Shown here one piece after another: positions 24,757 through 35,380 of a DNA stretch of 64,000 bases (position 1 is the stretch's first letter; each line of letters opens with the position of its first letter). The stretch is from Perca fluviatilis (lineage: Eukaryota > Chordata > Actinopteri > Perciformes > Percidae), in the NCBI RefSeq assembly GCF_010015445.1, contig NC_053133.1:1116001-1180000 (forward strand). The letters are read 5' to 3'. Below the pieces are notes generated by a model. That model worked only from the letters and a program-made list of their open reading frames with translations, was not told the DNA's origin and searched no databases. The translations under genes were made by a program, and so were the position numbers.

Positions 24757-25092
24757 TGTTGTTCATCATTGTCGTACCTGCCATGTGTGTCAAGTCACTA
24801 GAAAACCAAACTAAGTGATTCCCCCTGCTCCTCTCTGCCCCATTCGAGTAATGGGTGAGCCATTTGAAAGAGTGATTATATATTGTGTGGGTGCCTGTTG
24901 CCTAAGACTAAATCTGGATATCAGTTCCCACTAACTGTTATGTGTGCTTCCACTAGGTTCGCAGAAGCCATCCCAATACGGCTCCTGTCGCCATCAAGGC
25001 TCTGGTGAAGTTATTTTCAAAGTTTGGTCTGCCAAAAGTGGTTCAAACTAATAATAATATACTAATATTAAATCAAAGGTGTGCCAAGGCAC
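24757..25092 (+). pseudogene. Gmr1-like integrase, N-terminal part, broken
   Basis: Integrase joins element DNA to the chromosome. The last cysteines of the zinc-binding domain are visible (HHCRTCHVCQVTRKPN), then the start of the catalytic core. The first catalytic aspartate of the family is replaced by tyrosine (VIIYCVG), and the second lies in a mutated stretch (VVQTNNN), so this copy is dead. Several frame changes occur between 24,820 and 24,990. The frame is cut by the TTAA element and resumes at 26,883. Confidence 0.72.
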
Positions 25093-25293
25093 TTAAAGTG
25101 CTCATATTATGTAAATTTCCAGGTTCATAATTGTATTTAGAGTTTATACCAGAATAGGTTTACACTATATTTTTGTTGTACTGCACATTTCTGCAGCTCC
25201 TCTTTTCACCCTGTGTGTTGAGCTCTCTGTTTAAGCTACAGAGTGAGACATCTCACTTCTGTTCCATCTTTGTTGGGAGTCGCACATGCGCAG

Positions 25294-25525
25294 TACCTAG
25301 GTAAGGACTACTAGCCAGTCAGAAGCAGAGTATGAGGGCGTGCCCTGACAGTAGCTAGGTAAGGACTACTAGCCAGTCAGAAGGAGAGTATGAGGACGTG
25401 CCCTGACAGTAGCTAGGTAAGGACTACTAGCCAGTCAGAAGCAGAGTATGAGGGCGTGCCCTGAGAGTAGCTAGGTAAGGACTACTAGCCAGTCAGAAGC
25501 AGAGTATGAGGGCGTGCCATGCTAG
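25294..25525. repeat. 58-bp tandem repeat, four copies
   Basis: Four exact-length units beginning at 25,294, 25,352, 25,410 and 25,468, each with GGTAAGGACTACTAGCC and GAGTATGAGG. Units differ by only a few bases, so the expansion is recent relative to the host element. Copy 1 has just one degraded equivalent near 7,400-7,420. Confidence 0.9.
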
Positions 25526-25748
25526 CAGCTAGGCGAGCATTATAATGTGTGTTACAAATTGACATTCATTTGTCTTGAAAGTAAGGCTGGACTACAACAG
25601 AGCTGTTTGGAGCAGTTTGTGAACAGTGTTTTCTGTTGGAGATGGTAAGTCCCTTTGGGGGGGGGGACTTTGGGCTTTTTCACTTTGTAAACCTATAACA
25701 TGCACAAAAAAGATATATAACACAATATAGGAAAGGGAAAAAGCATAA

Positions 25749-26869
25749 GGGACCATTCGGTATTTATGGAATGGACCACTGGAGGAAAATAGGGGAGGGT
25801 CATGTCTTTTTATTCTATGTTGAGGGGAGGGTCATCCAACATTTTTTAGTCCGGAGGGGGGGGGGGGTTACCCAACTTTTGTATTCATAGAAACAGCAAA
25901 ATTTCAAAGTGGCTTGTTTGGTGCATATTTATCCATGTAGCTCTCAGTCTCGGCCCCCGCTACCAGATGGGTCTGACCCATGACTTTGCTGGGGGGCAGG
26001 GGCAGCACTGCCTGCCTGGCTGAAACAGGTAATTGCATTGTTTAAAAAAATGAGTGGAATAATTACAACTGGCATGACCAGATATTTTATAAATATCTTA
26101 AATAACACAAAACAACTAAATGGTGGTAGGTTATATATCTGATTTCATATACTGCTTTAGTAAAAAAAATATTTCCTGGCTGACGATGCAAGCAGCAGAT
26201 GCAAAAAATGAAAATGAATGTTGCTAGTCTGGACATCGTACCGTGCCAAGGTTGCAATAAAGGTTTCCTAAATGCCACATTTGATGTCAGCTTACTAATT
26301 GATTGCGGGTTTTGTGTAGATTTGGACTTACGTTTATTCCACTTTGTTTAAACGGCAAGTGGAGGAAGCTTAGTGCCTAGTCCATAGCAACCAGTTTGTG
26401 TGTTGAATGTTACCCAGAGTGCTTTGCTGAATGGTCTCAATGTTTTATTGTTTTATTTCATGTGAATACTAGTTTAATAGAGGAGTAACTTAGTATTTGA
26501 AGTAATGCAGTAATGCAGGAAGTGTGCATTTAGTTTCCATGCTTATTGTGTTTCCACAACAACGTTAGGGAGTAAATCTACTGAAATGGCCACCACACCA
26601 TAACAGAGGAGTGGGATGCGTCAGATGAGAATGCAGAGGTTTAGTCATATATGTCATTGCTGTAAAAAACAATGGAAATCTGTATATCTTTGCCAAGCGC
26701 AAACCAGTGCAGAAGGTATTGATAAATTGTTGGGGGAGGGTCATTCTTTTTTACCAAATCATTTTGGAGGGTCATGGAAAAATTCTTACTGGCGAGGTGA
26801 GGGTCATGTCTGTTTTGACTGAAGGTCCCAAAACTCCTCTGGTGGCCCACTGAAATAAATAACGGTCCC
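25749..26869. mobile_element. PIF/Harbinger-like non-autonomous element
   Basis: The ends GGGACCATT and (reverse) GGGACCGTT are inverted, and longer subterminal blocks (GAGGGTCATG and its complement) are repeated several times. The 3-bp target duplication TAA (25,746-25,748 and 26,870-26,872) fits the TWA preference of PIF/Harbinger. It interrupts the right arm of the TTAA element within CATAATATGAGC. No transposase was found. Confidence 0.72.
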
Positions 26870-26882
26870 TAATATGAGCACT

Positions 26883-27562
26883 TTAAAACCTCTAGTTCCT
26901 ACCATCCTGAAAGTCAGGGGGCACTGGAGAGATTTCATCAGACTATGAAATCCATGTTATGTAAGAACAGTAATGAGTTGCAGAAGAACTGGGATGACAG
27001 TGTGCCACTTGTTTTGTTTGCAGCCCATTAAGTTGTACAGGAGTCTCTAGGTTTCAGCCCTGCTGAACTAGTGTTGGGACACGAGGTTAGAGGTCATTTA
27101 AAGGTACTTAAGGAGCAACTGGTCATGCCAGAGAAAAGAGTCAAAAGTATTCCAGAGTATGTTGCCAGGCTCAAGGATCGCCTCCAACAAGCCTGCTCTT
27201 TGGCTAGAGATGCCCTAACTTCTTCCCATTTCAAGATGAATACACTCTATGGCTGTAGTGACAAGGTTTTGATTCTGTTTCCTACCAACAACATCATCCA
27301 AACCCCTGATTGCAGGCAAAGAACCAGAGTGTGTTGTGTCAACATGATGAAGCTGTACCACTGCCGGGAGAGTCAAAGAGACTCAACCACAGTCCAGGGT
27401 GAGCCACCTGCTATATCGCCTATGGCTTCCATTTGGAAGGTGAGCTCTCCTGGTGATAATGATGGGTTGGTGATGCGTGGTGCTACGCCACAAGGGGCAA
27501 GACTGAGTAACAGTGAAGTACTGTCCAACTTGCCCTGCTACTTGTCTCATCTCCCTGATTAA
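26883..27562 (+). pseudogene. Gmr1-like integrase, C-terminal part
   Basis: Picks up after the TTAA element with SYHPESQGALERFHQTMKS, which holds the catalytic glutamate, still present. FSPAELVLGHEVRG follows (27,052-27,095), then EYVARLKDRLQQACSLARDAL and a worn chromodomain-like or GPY-type region ending in CCVNMMKLYHCRES. The frame runs on without LTR or stop codon clusters toward the linker before reverse transcriptase, as in Gmr1. A stop within AAH*VVQESL (about 27,030) disables it. Confidence 0.78.
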
Positions 27563-27568
27563 CAGAGT

Positions 27569-28680
27569 AAACATGTTGAGGAACTCATATATAATTTCCT
27601 TTGTTTGTTTAGTTACATTCCATCTCAAACTTCTGTCATAGCTCATGACATTGACCTGACTAGCCCTAGGACACTCAAGCATCATGCCTATCGGATTAGT
27701 CCCGCTAAGAGGGAAGTCATGAAGGAGGTTGACTACCTTGTGCAAAATGGATTTGCAGCGCCAAGTTCCAGTCCATGGAGTTCACCTTGTCTTCTGGATA
27801 TGAAGTCGGATGGAAGTCCAAGGTTCTGCACAGACTTCTGCATGGTGAATTCTCTCACTGACCCAGATGCACATCCATTACCTCTTATTGAGGACTGTAT
27901 TGATGAAATTGGTCCTGCTGCATATGTCACAAAACTTTATATGTTAAAGGGATACTGGCAAGTTCCTTTAACCCCACGTGCTTCTAGAATTTCTGCTTTT
28001 GTGACCGCTGACAGTTTCCTCCAATACAACGTTATGCCCTTCGGAATGTGTAATGCTCCTGCTACTTTCCAGCGGTTGGTAAATAAATTATTGGGAGATG
28101 TTTGGAGAGACAAAACTAGTCATTTGGGTACCTTGAGGGAAAGTTTTCAAATGCCTGTCATCTGCATCACTAACCATCAATCTTGCTAAGTGTGATTTGG
28201 GAAAGGTACTGTCCTCTATCTTGGTCAGCAGGTTGGTCGGGGACAGGTGCATCCAGCAGATTGCGAAGGTTATGGCCGTTGTTGCATTTCCCGTACCAAC
28301 TACAAGTAAGAGCTGCGTCGGTTCCTGGGGATGGCTGGCTACTATCAACATTTCTGCAAAAACTAACCAGTCCCTTCGTTTGGTCAAGTAAGTGCCAACA
28401 TTTTTTTGAGAGCCTTAAAGGTATTCTGTCTGTCTGCCCCAGCCTTTTCCCTAGCCTTCAAGCTTGAAGTTGATGCCAGTGCGGTTGGGGCAGGGGCTGT
28501 TCTCCTGCAAGAGGACCTCCATGACCTTTTCATGCAAGTTTAACAAACATCAACTCAAATGATCCAGCATTAAAAAGGAAGCGCTTGCATTGTTGTACAC
28601 ACTGCAACATTTTGAGGTTTATCTTGGGTCAAGCATTAAGCTCGTTTTAATTTCCATTTTGTCTGACCCATTTCTTATAT
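27569..28680 (+). pseudogene. Gmr1-like reverse transcriptase and RNase H, broken
   Basis: 27,605-28,189 shows the fingers and palm: HDIDLTSPRTLKHHAYR, VDYLVQNGFAAPSSSPWSSP, FCTDFCMVNSLTDPDAHPLPLIEDCID, KGYWQVPLTPRASRISAFVT, MPFGMCNAPATFQRLVNKLLGD. The segment that should contain the catalytic YLDD box is deleted: the text jumps to the HLGTLR helix. After that, several frames carry INLAKCDLG-like, YLGQQVG-like and FKLEVDASAVGAGAVLLQED (RNase H) remnants to about 28,680. It cannot be active. Confidence 0.82.
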
Positions 28681-28689
28681 GTTGCTCTT

Positions 28690-29700
28690 AAAATTCACTA
28701 GGAGAAATAGGTGAGACAGAGCAATATTAGCAGGAGTCATAGTTGAGACGTGATGAAGATAACTTGCTCAGTCTCGTTATTGGCTCATTTTGTTCTCCTT
28801 AGGAAAAGAAAATGAGCAGTACCAGAGCTAATATTGAGCAATATATGAGTCATATATATTTATATATCTATAAATGAGAAAAAAACAAACAGGGAAACTT
28901 TCAACAAATGGACCCTTTATTAAATGTTAAAAAGGATCTTACTCTTTGACAAAAAGGTAAATCTCTGTAGGGTTCCTTTCCATAATGTTGTCAGACACTT
29001 AGAATATTAATCTGAGTCTCTCAGCGGAAAAACCAGCACTTTAAGTATTTATAGTATTTGATCCTGTTTGTTTATTCCAAAACAGCTCCAAGATCTCTAT
29101 TGCCAAACCGTCGAGACTCGTTTAAATAAACGGTAGGTTTAGTGGTATAGAGCCAGCATATTTCCACATGTAAACGGGTGAAATAAGGGTTTCAACCAAA
29201 CCAGAGTGGCGATTGTTGAACAGTGGAAAGACGAACCAAGACAGCTTTCGATAGTTGAATGAAGTTTATGTTAAACATAAAGGATCTCTTTAACAAAAAG
29301 GTCTATCTCTGTAGGAATCCTTTCCATAATGTTGACACTTTCAAAAACAGCACTTTCAGTTTACGCTAACTGACGCTGAACATTTGCAGCAAGAACTTCT
29401 GAAAATCTGAACTCAACATATGTCCATCTCTCTGGTGTGCTACTTTCAAGAATGTATATTGTCCATGTCTTTGCAGTCCTCATGCAGCATTTGGTTATCA
29501 AGGCTTTTTTGACCTTGGCCTTTTCCACAGGTGTCCATCCATCTAGAGTTCCACAGCGCATGATGTAGGCAGCAAGAATAAAAGATAAATTCCCCTTGCA
29601 TACTGTAACCATGGTGTGGAAAATCCTGACAACATTTTTACCAGGGAAATAGTCAATGTCCAGTTTTTGCCCTGCTCTCTCTCACTCACACACACCTCCT
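28690..29700. other. Repeat-derived, unassigned
   Basis: 28,920-29,010 and 29,275-29,335 share GATCT...ACAAAAAGGT and TTCCTTTCCATAATGTTG, so the region has an internal duplication. 28,990-29,045 resembles 37,655-37,705 (TAATCTGAGYCTSTCAGYGG). A minus-strand frame of 83 codons (29,361-29,612) has no recognised domain. The element class is unknown. Confidence 0.4.
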
Positions 29701-29705
29701 TTTAG

Positions 29706-30510
29706 GGACGATTAATTGCATTTGCAATAATATTGCGATATGTTAAAACATAGCAAAGGCTGCGATTTGGTCACGTGACTCGCGAGAGCAAAGCAGTCCG
29801 CAGAGAAAGCATCCACTTGGCACGCTAACGCTACGCCGTACCTTGACATTGACCTGTACAATGGCCTCAGGCTCTACAGAACCTGACACTGCGGAAACCT
29901 AAGTACAAAAAAGGAACAATAAGTCAGTTGTGTGGGACAATTTTGGTTTAAAAAATAAAATAAAAAAGAATATAATTAAGGTATTGTGCAAAACCTTGCT
30001 AAAGTTGCTACCTCACGGGGCAACACTATCAACCTGTATCAGCATTTGAACAAACAAGACAATACAAAAGCCAACTATGACAGTTCCATGGCTAAAATGC
30101 CAAACACCAGTGTGTCAAGTAAGCAAAATACCATCCGACAGGCATCACTGACTGAAATGTTTGAAAGCGAAATATGAATATACTTCAAAACAGAACGAGG
30201 AATATACTCGAGCAGTACCAGAGTTTATCGCCAAAGACAGGATACCCCTTAGTACGGTGACCAAGCCTGGGTTCATGGCTTTAATACATACACTGGATAA
30301 GCGGTACAACATGCCCTCCCGCACACATTTTTGTCAGGTCGCCATACCGGAGCTACACAAAAAATGTAAACGGAGAGTCGCAGCGTTAAATACGGAGTTA
30401 AAAACAAGTTTTTCGATGCTACAACTGACATGTGGTCAAGCCGTACAGCGGAGCCCTATCAGAGTCTTACGCTGCATTTCATTACTTGCACTCGCTTGTC
30501 CTTAAAACCA
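29706..30510 (+). mobile_element. hAT (ZBED type) element, 3'-truncated
   Basis: An AT-rich left part with ATTGCGATATG and GATTTGGTCACGTGAC precedes the transposase frame and resembles the 5' ends of fish ZBED-type hAT elements. The element stops at about 30,510 inside the catalytic domain. No right end or target duplication was found. Confidence 0.6.
29910..30510 (+). pseudogene. hAT transposase with BED finger, broken
   Basis: The frame starts with KSVVWDNFGLKN, the opening of a BED zinc finger. It continues through TSRGNTINLYQHLNKQ (zinc-ligand end, shifted frame at 29,986) and then the linker. 30,161-30,410 reads KPGFMALIHTLDKRYNMPSRTHFCQVAIPELHKKC, diagnostic of ZBED/hAT transposases. 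In another frame from about 30,424 comes TTDMWSSRTAEPY, holding the first catalytic aspartate (codon 30,427-30,429). At least two frameshifts; the rest of the catalytic core and dimerisation region is missing. Confidence 0.82.
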
Positions 30511-30670
30511 GCCAAATCTGAGACTTATTTCAGAGCTTGATGAGATCTTTTTTTAAACTCAAAAGGACACTAATTTGAGATTTTGTGAGGCTATTTCTCA
30601 GGAGAAAAACATGAGAAACAGGAGAAATAAGCCATAATCCCATTTTGGTTTCACACATACCTCATTGTTG

Positions 30671-30718
<48 letters not shown>

Positions 30719-30998
30719 GATTTTTTTTTTTTTTCTCTTTTTTTCTCGCTCTCTCTTCTCTCTCTGTCTCCTCGCACCGAGTTCCGCCTGGTCTTCTAAG
30801 AACGGTGACGCCGTTATCAATCGAGTATTGATTGGTCAGTTGGCGGTGCTTTTACACTGGTTGATCTCTGATCTCCAACTTAACCTGCTCCCGACCAGGT
30901 TAGGCATCCAGCATAAGTTACCACGGCGATTGAACCCGTTAACAAGTGATCCACCGTCGTGATACAGAAAACCCTGGGTTGAACCTGAAGTTACCTCG
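30511..30998. repeat. Repeat-rich spacer with (TC)n microsatellite
   Basis: 30,520-30,640 contains TGAGAC/GAGAAA motifs like those at 28,690-28,800, probably one repeat family. 30,671-30,718 is a TC dinucleotide run, followed by a T run to 30,733. No gene. Confidence 0.6.
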
Positions 30999-30999
30999 C

Positions 31000-31350
31000 T
31001 AATGCCAAATCTTGCTTCGTAGTACAGGCCTCTGGCCCGGGATCCTTATGATTACCCTGTGGAGTTCAAAACATGTTAGCTTATTGCATACCCATAGTGA
31101 TGGGCCCATACATGGGGGTGTGCCACGTTGTTTTTTTGGGCTGTGCCCATCCAAGTTTTTTGGCAAACCCAGCCACCAGGTGTTCGCCGATGAGCCCTCC
31201 TTCTCATAGGGTCTTTTTGAACCATTCTTAGTCTGGCCCCTCACCTGAGACGACTTTGCCATAGTAGACCTTACCAGGAGCACCAGGCACCAGACGACAC
31301 AGCCCTCAGGTTCATAGAGACAACCAAACCTCTCCACCACGATAAGGTGA
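31000..31350 (-). mobile_element. 5' region of a fish non-LTR element
   Basis: On the minus strand: CCTTATCGTGGTGGAGAGG, GTTTGGTTGTCTCTATGAACC, GAGGGCTGTGTCG, GTGAGGGGCCAGACTAAG and CAAAAAGACC. This is the order of the untranslated leader of an abundant fish LINE. No endonuclease code follows here. A 3' fragment of probably the same family lies at 14,100-14,275. Confidence 0.5.
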
Positions 31351-33599
31351 TGGTTCCACGGAGAGAATAGTTACGTTCAATATTAGTAAAGGGCATCTTT
31401 CATTGATGTGACAATGCCAAATCATATTCAACTGTGGAACCTCATTATTAAAAGTTAATGTTAGCAAGGTTTATTCTCACATTTGCCATTTGATTCATGA
31501 GCACCTCACATGCAAAGTGATAGGAAGAGCAATCACTTACAATAAGCAAGAAACACAATAATAACAGCACACACTAGCTACATTTAGTAACATCCAAAGG
31601 GGATAGTGTGACATTGTATTAATTATGCATTGACAAAACAGATGTTACAGTTAAATCCCTCCCAGACCTCCTTGGCTGTGTTCCTCCTCCCTTTGAAGAG
31701 GTTGTTGTTTTCCGACCCGAACTTAATCAGCCTCCTTGTTTCTTCGTCTGTCCCCGTTAAATGAGACACTTTTTTTATACATGGGCACTACAAGCCATCA
31801 ACACACATCACACTCATAAGATGCATGCCAATTCATGACAGGCAAATGTATGGTTTATCCTCTATCAGTGACTGGTTCTTGAAATGAGCAGCTGAACATA
31901 AAATGTCAGTTACGTGAATGTTATTGTCCGTTACATAATAAACGTGTTAAACGGTACAGCAGTCCAATTAATGACAAATGCTTTACAAAACAAATGCTTT
32001 ATGTTGTTGACCGGAGGTAGGATTGAAAACCCAAAAACAAAGAAATAGCAGAATCATTCCATCATTCCTTGCTTTACAACATATATAACGTTGTCAGAAT
32101 TAACAGGATAACTATATAATCACTTAGATAGATAGTGTTTTGAAAAGCAAACTATATCATTGCTTAGAGTGTGTGTGTTGAAAACCCCAAAAAATAACAT
32201 ATATATCTTGCTTACATATTAATCTGTTTTTGCTTAATCTGTTTTTACTTACATATTAATCTGTTTTGCTTACATATTGATCTGTTTCTGCATTATATGA
32301 CAGAGAGAGTTTTCATTGAGAAATTGTAAGGAATGGAGGAAAGCAGCCAGACAGAGATAACAGAGAGCAGTGGCCTTGGTGGGGGCGCGCGGCTGTGTGT
32401 GTGTGCATCCTGAAGACACACGTGTTGCAATGCACATCACACGTGCTGTAGGGCTCATGTTAAGTTTCCTGTTAGTTCCTACATTACCTTACAAGGGCAA
32501 AAGAGTACAATAAAGTGCATCCCCCTTCATAACTTTGGGAGGAGTAAATGTTTTTTGTGTATAAATGAGTGTTTTTGCCAAAAAGTTCCCTTCTCTCTTC
32601 ATTTGCCCAGGTGCCTTTTGCTGCGCTGGGGAAAGATTTATTTGCCACTTTGACAGCCAGAGATCCCTACACTCACTGGGTGCAGGGGCTACAGAGATAG
32701 GAGGAAAAGAGAAGCAGCTTTAAATACCTCTGTTAGAGCAGAGGCCTTTGTTTCTTATTTCTATTTTGTAAAGGACCACTTGCTTTTAATTTCTGCTTTA
32801 GTCACAAAATAATAAAAACTACCTGAGCCTGTCTTTGGGCTAGGGTAAGTACTAAAGAAAAATCATTGGTTTTAAAGATCCCCTCCAGGCAGTGCTTTTC
32901 ATATGCAGGGGGATAAGAGCCTGTGTGATTGGGGACGTCTGGTGTAGTGTGTCTAGCCTCTTGCCTCGCCTTCGGGTTCCCTGATCTGGGCGAGGGTCTC
33001 TCCTTAACGGAGGTCGTGTGTGTCTCTAAAAACTAATTAATCAGGGAAGCGTCAGAAAGCAACTCCTTTTTAGTATAGGCCAAAACATCCGCCCCGCTGA
33101 CAGTGTTTGTCTGTACGGCATAAGAGGGCACAGTAGGGCCGGGGGTTGCTGAGGGGACGGCAAAAAACGGGGGTTGGCTCAACCAAGCGAGCGACGCGAC
33201 GCCTCAGCAACTGCCACACCGGTCGACAATGTTACATTTTGAAGCATGAAATAACATTAAAATCCAGCACCTACACTTGTGCTGTTCCGCCATCCCGTTC
33301 AAATGTGCCAGCTGTAGGGGCATAAGTTGGCATCAGCTTTTATCTACACAGCTTACGTGGAGGATGCTCTCCTGTATCCTCACTTTAGACTTAAGTTGTG
33401 CCCTAACTACACAGGGGAGGAAGGTGGCATGACAATGAGGGACAGGTGACAGCAGTTCTGATGCGGAACAGGTGAAACACATCAGGGCGGAGCATCAATC
33501 ACACAGGCGGGAAACACACAGAGGCAGGAAACAAAGTTTCTGAAACAAGAGACAAGTGACACTAATCACGGAAAACATAACCTTAAACAGCAGGAGATG
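31351..33599. other. No host gene seen
   Basis: Apart from the Myb/SANT remnant at 31,682-31,790, nothing was recognised. 32,940-33,230 is more GC-rich than its surroundings, without motif or frame. Confidence 0.3.
31682..31790 (-). pseudogene. Myb/SANT-like domain remnant of a DNA transposon
   Basis: About 36 codons without a stop read TDEETRRLIKFGSENNNLF then KGRRNTAKEVWEGF. This is the first helix and the tryptophan-containing helix of Myb/SANT-like domains found in the accessory proteins of PIF/Harbinger and related elements, which bind the element ends. No further domain follows, so it is a relic or a single exon. Confidence 0.5.
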
Positions 33600-33860
33600 A
33601 CACAAACCAGGTCAATTATTTCTTTCGACACATTTAAGAGCGTTTAATACGTCTATGTAAGTAATGACAGGAGGTCTATAAACTATGGATTTCGGTATGG
33701 CGTTTATGCAAAATGGCATGTTGGTTCCACTGCCTAGGGCCTCATTTATAAACGTGGCATAATGCACAAAAGGAAATGTACGTCGCCCTCTACGCAAGAA
33801 TTGGGATTTATACAAAGCAAACTTGACGGGAAAATGTGCGGTCCTTCACGGACACTCTGA
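33600..33860. mobile_element. PIF/Harbinger-like element end
   Basis: From about 33,737, GGGCCTCATTTATAAACGTGG followed by TGTACGTCG and ATTTATACAAAGC is a familiar terminus of fish Harbinger elements. 33,600-33,735 may be its interior. The opposite end was not located. Confidence 0.45.
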
Positions 33861-34093
33861 CCCAGGCGCATGAACAGAAACGGGTGAAATGAGAAACGAC
33901 GACACCAAATGGATGAAAATCATGAAACTAAGACTTTTGTGTAAGATAAATCGAAATATTGCCTTTCATTAATAATATGAAGAATTCACAAAGCCATTCT
34001 TACAATTAATAGCCTACACAAACACCTGCTTGATTGATCTGCGGTGAAAAACGAACAAAATAAAACTGGATACTATCTAAATTCAAATGAAGA

Positions 34094-34158
<65 letters not shown>
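34094..34158. repeat. (TG)n(TA)n microsatellite
   Basis: A short TG run passes into about 55 bases of pure AT dinucleotides. Confidence 0.95.
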
Positions 34159-34162
<4 letters not shown>

Positions 34163-34163
<1 letters not shown>

Positions 34164-34300
34164 AATAAAAGCTTTTCCGCTTTTATTTGACAGGACAGCT
34201 AGGTGAGATGGGGAGGGTTTTGAACCCTGGACCTCTACGTTGAGGTATAAACCTTATGTTTATGTGTGCCTGCTCTACCCACTTATCCAACCCGGCCACA
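34163..34300 (-). mobile_element. tRNA-derived SINE-like repeat
   Basis: On the minus strand GGTTGGATAAGTGGGTAGAGC (A-box region) is followed about 50 bp later by AGGGTTCAAAACCC (B-box region), as in a tRNA. A non-tRNA part with AGCTGTCCTGTCAAATAAAAG and a polyadenylation-like end follows. The acceptor stem is not closed, so this is a SINE or tRNA pseudogene, not a working tRNA. Confidence 0.6.
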
Positions 34301-34731
34301 AATGAAAATATATTTGCAAAAAGAAAACTCAATCATGTTCTGTAATTATATTGGCATGTTATGTAATTTAATCTCATAAATAATTTGGTAAACAAGACAA
34401 AATAATGTTTAAAACTGATTCTGTTTTTGATGCCCCTGTCTGGCGGAGCATATAGTTTTAATATCGTTATCACATACAGAATCATAAAATTGAAAGGTGC
34501 AATAAATAATGTCTGTATAGAACTATTTCACATTTTACAACCACTAGTGCAGTGCCCGTTGAAAACAGGCTGATTGCTTGGCCTGTGGGGTTGCTGCTTG
34601 TAGAATTTATCAAAACCAAAGTGTACCCCAAAATGACGTACAGAAGGACCCTGAACCACTTAATATGCAACTCCACTGTATAGCCTACTATCTATTGACT
34701 TACTGTAGGCTACGTCTACATCAGAGGAAGA

Positions 34732-35106
34732 CATAGGCGAACTCCGGAGCACCCACGGAAAATACCGAGCACCCACTGAGCACCCACGTGTGCCAGACTG
34801 CCAGTAGGCTACATTCATTTAAAATTAAACATTGCAATTGGTGCTAAGTGGAGCGTTTGTCATAATGTGATTGGTTATGTCGCTGTCAGTCCCCTGCTCC
34901 ATGTCCTATACACCAATCACAGCGTCTCTTGGATGAACACGCTCCCACTTTACGGCTTTATTATCGAGTTAATAGTGTGTGTGTATCAGCCGCTGTCCGT
35001 TTCCTAAGGTTCTGAAATGCAAACATTTTTTGACTACTTTTTTTTTTTTTTTAAAGGGCATGCGCCCGTGAGCACCCACGGAGGAAAACATAAATCAGCG
35101 CCTATG
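34732..35106. mobile_element. hAT-like MITE with 8-bp target duplication
   Basis: The ends CATAGGCG and CGCCTATG are inverted, and GAGCACCCACGG is repeated near both ends. The duplication gaggaaga is exact (34,724-34,731 and 35,107-35,114). 375 bp and non-coding. Confidence 0.85.
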
Positions 35107-35296
35107 GAGGAAGACATTGTGCTTCTATATTTACCTGACAGAGAACATTGCAGAATCAGAATGTAATCACCAAATATCACAATTAAAATGTGGAGTAATC
35201 AGACATTAGCGTCATGGACTCATAGCAGCACGCTACCCACCCGGCCCGTTATGAGAACTAAACAGCACAAATCTGCGTTCATCAACCACCACAACC

Positions 35297-35349
35297 GGAC
35301 TGTGTGTGTGTGAGTGTGCGTCTGTGCACGCTTGTGCGCACGCACGCAC

Positions 35350-35380
<31 letters not shown>
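35297..35380. repeat. Compound microsatellite
   Basis: (TG)n, a (GCAC)n section at 35,336-35,352, then (GA)n to 35,380. Confidence 0.9.

Larger units (their letters stand above)
25097..26882. mobile_element. TTAA-flanked element, copy 2, inserted in integrase
   Basis: The ends AGTGCTCATATTATG and (reverse) AGTGCTCATATTA face each other between TTAA at 25,093-25,096 and 26,883-26,886. It lies in the opposite orientation to copy 1 at 1,971. The integrase frame continues on the far side, which confirms the insertion. It contains a 58-bp tandem array (25,294-25,525) and a Harbinger-type insertion (25,749-26,869). Confidence 0.85.
24740..28680 (+). mobile_element. Ty3/gypsy-like LTR element of Gmr1 type, degraded
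   Basis: The coding order along the strand is integrase (24,757-25,092 and 26,883-27,562), then reverse transcriptase and RNase H (27,569-28,680). Ordinary Ty3/gypsy elements have integrase last. Integrase before reverse transcriptase is known from the cod element Gmr1 and its relatives in fishes. No LTR, gag or protease was found, and both ends are truncated. The integrase is split by a TTAA element (25,097-26,882). Confidence 0.75.

Noticed and set aside
25294..25525. Regular repeats resembling a CRISPR array
   Set aside because: Units are contiguous with no spacers, lie in a fish transposon and have no cas genes.
34213..34300. Functional tRNA gene on the minus strand
   Set aside because: Promoter boxes are recognisable but the acceptor and anticodon stems do not pair properly; a SINE or pseudogene is more likely.
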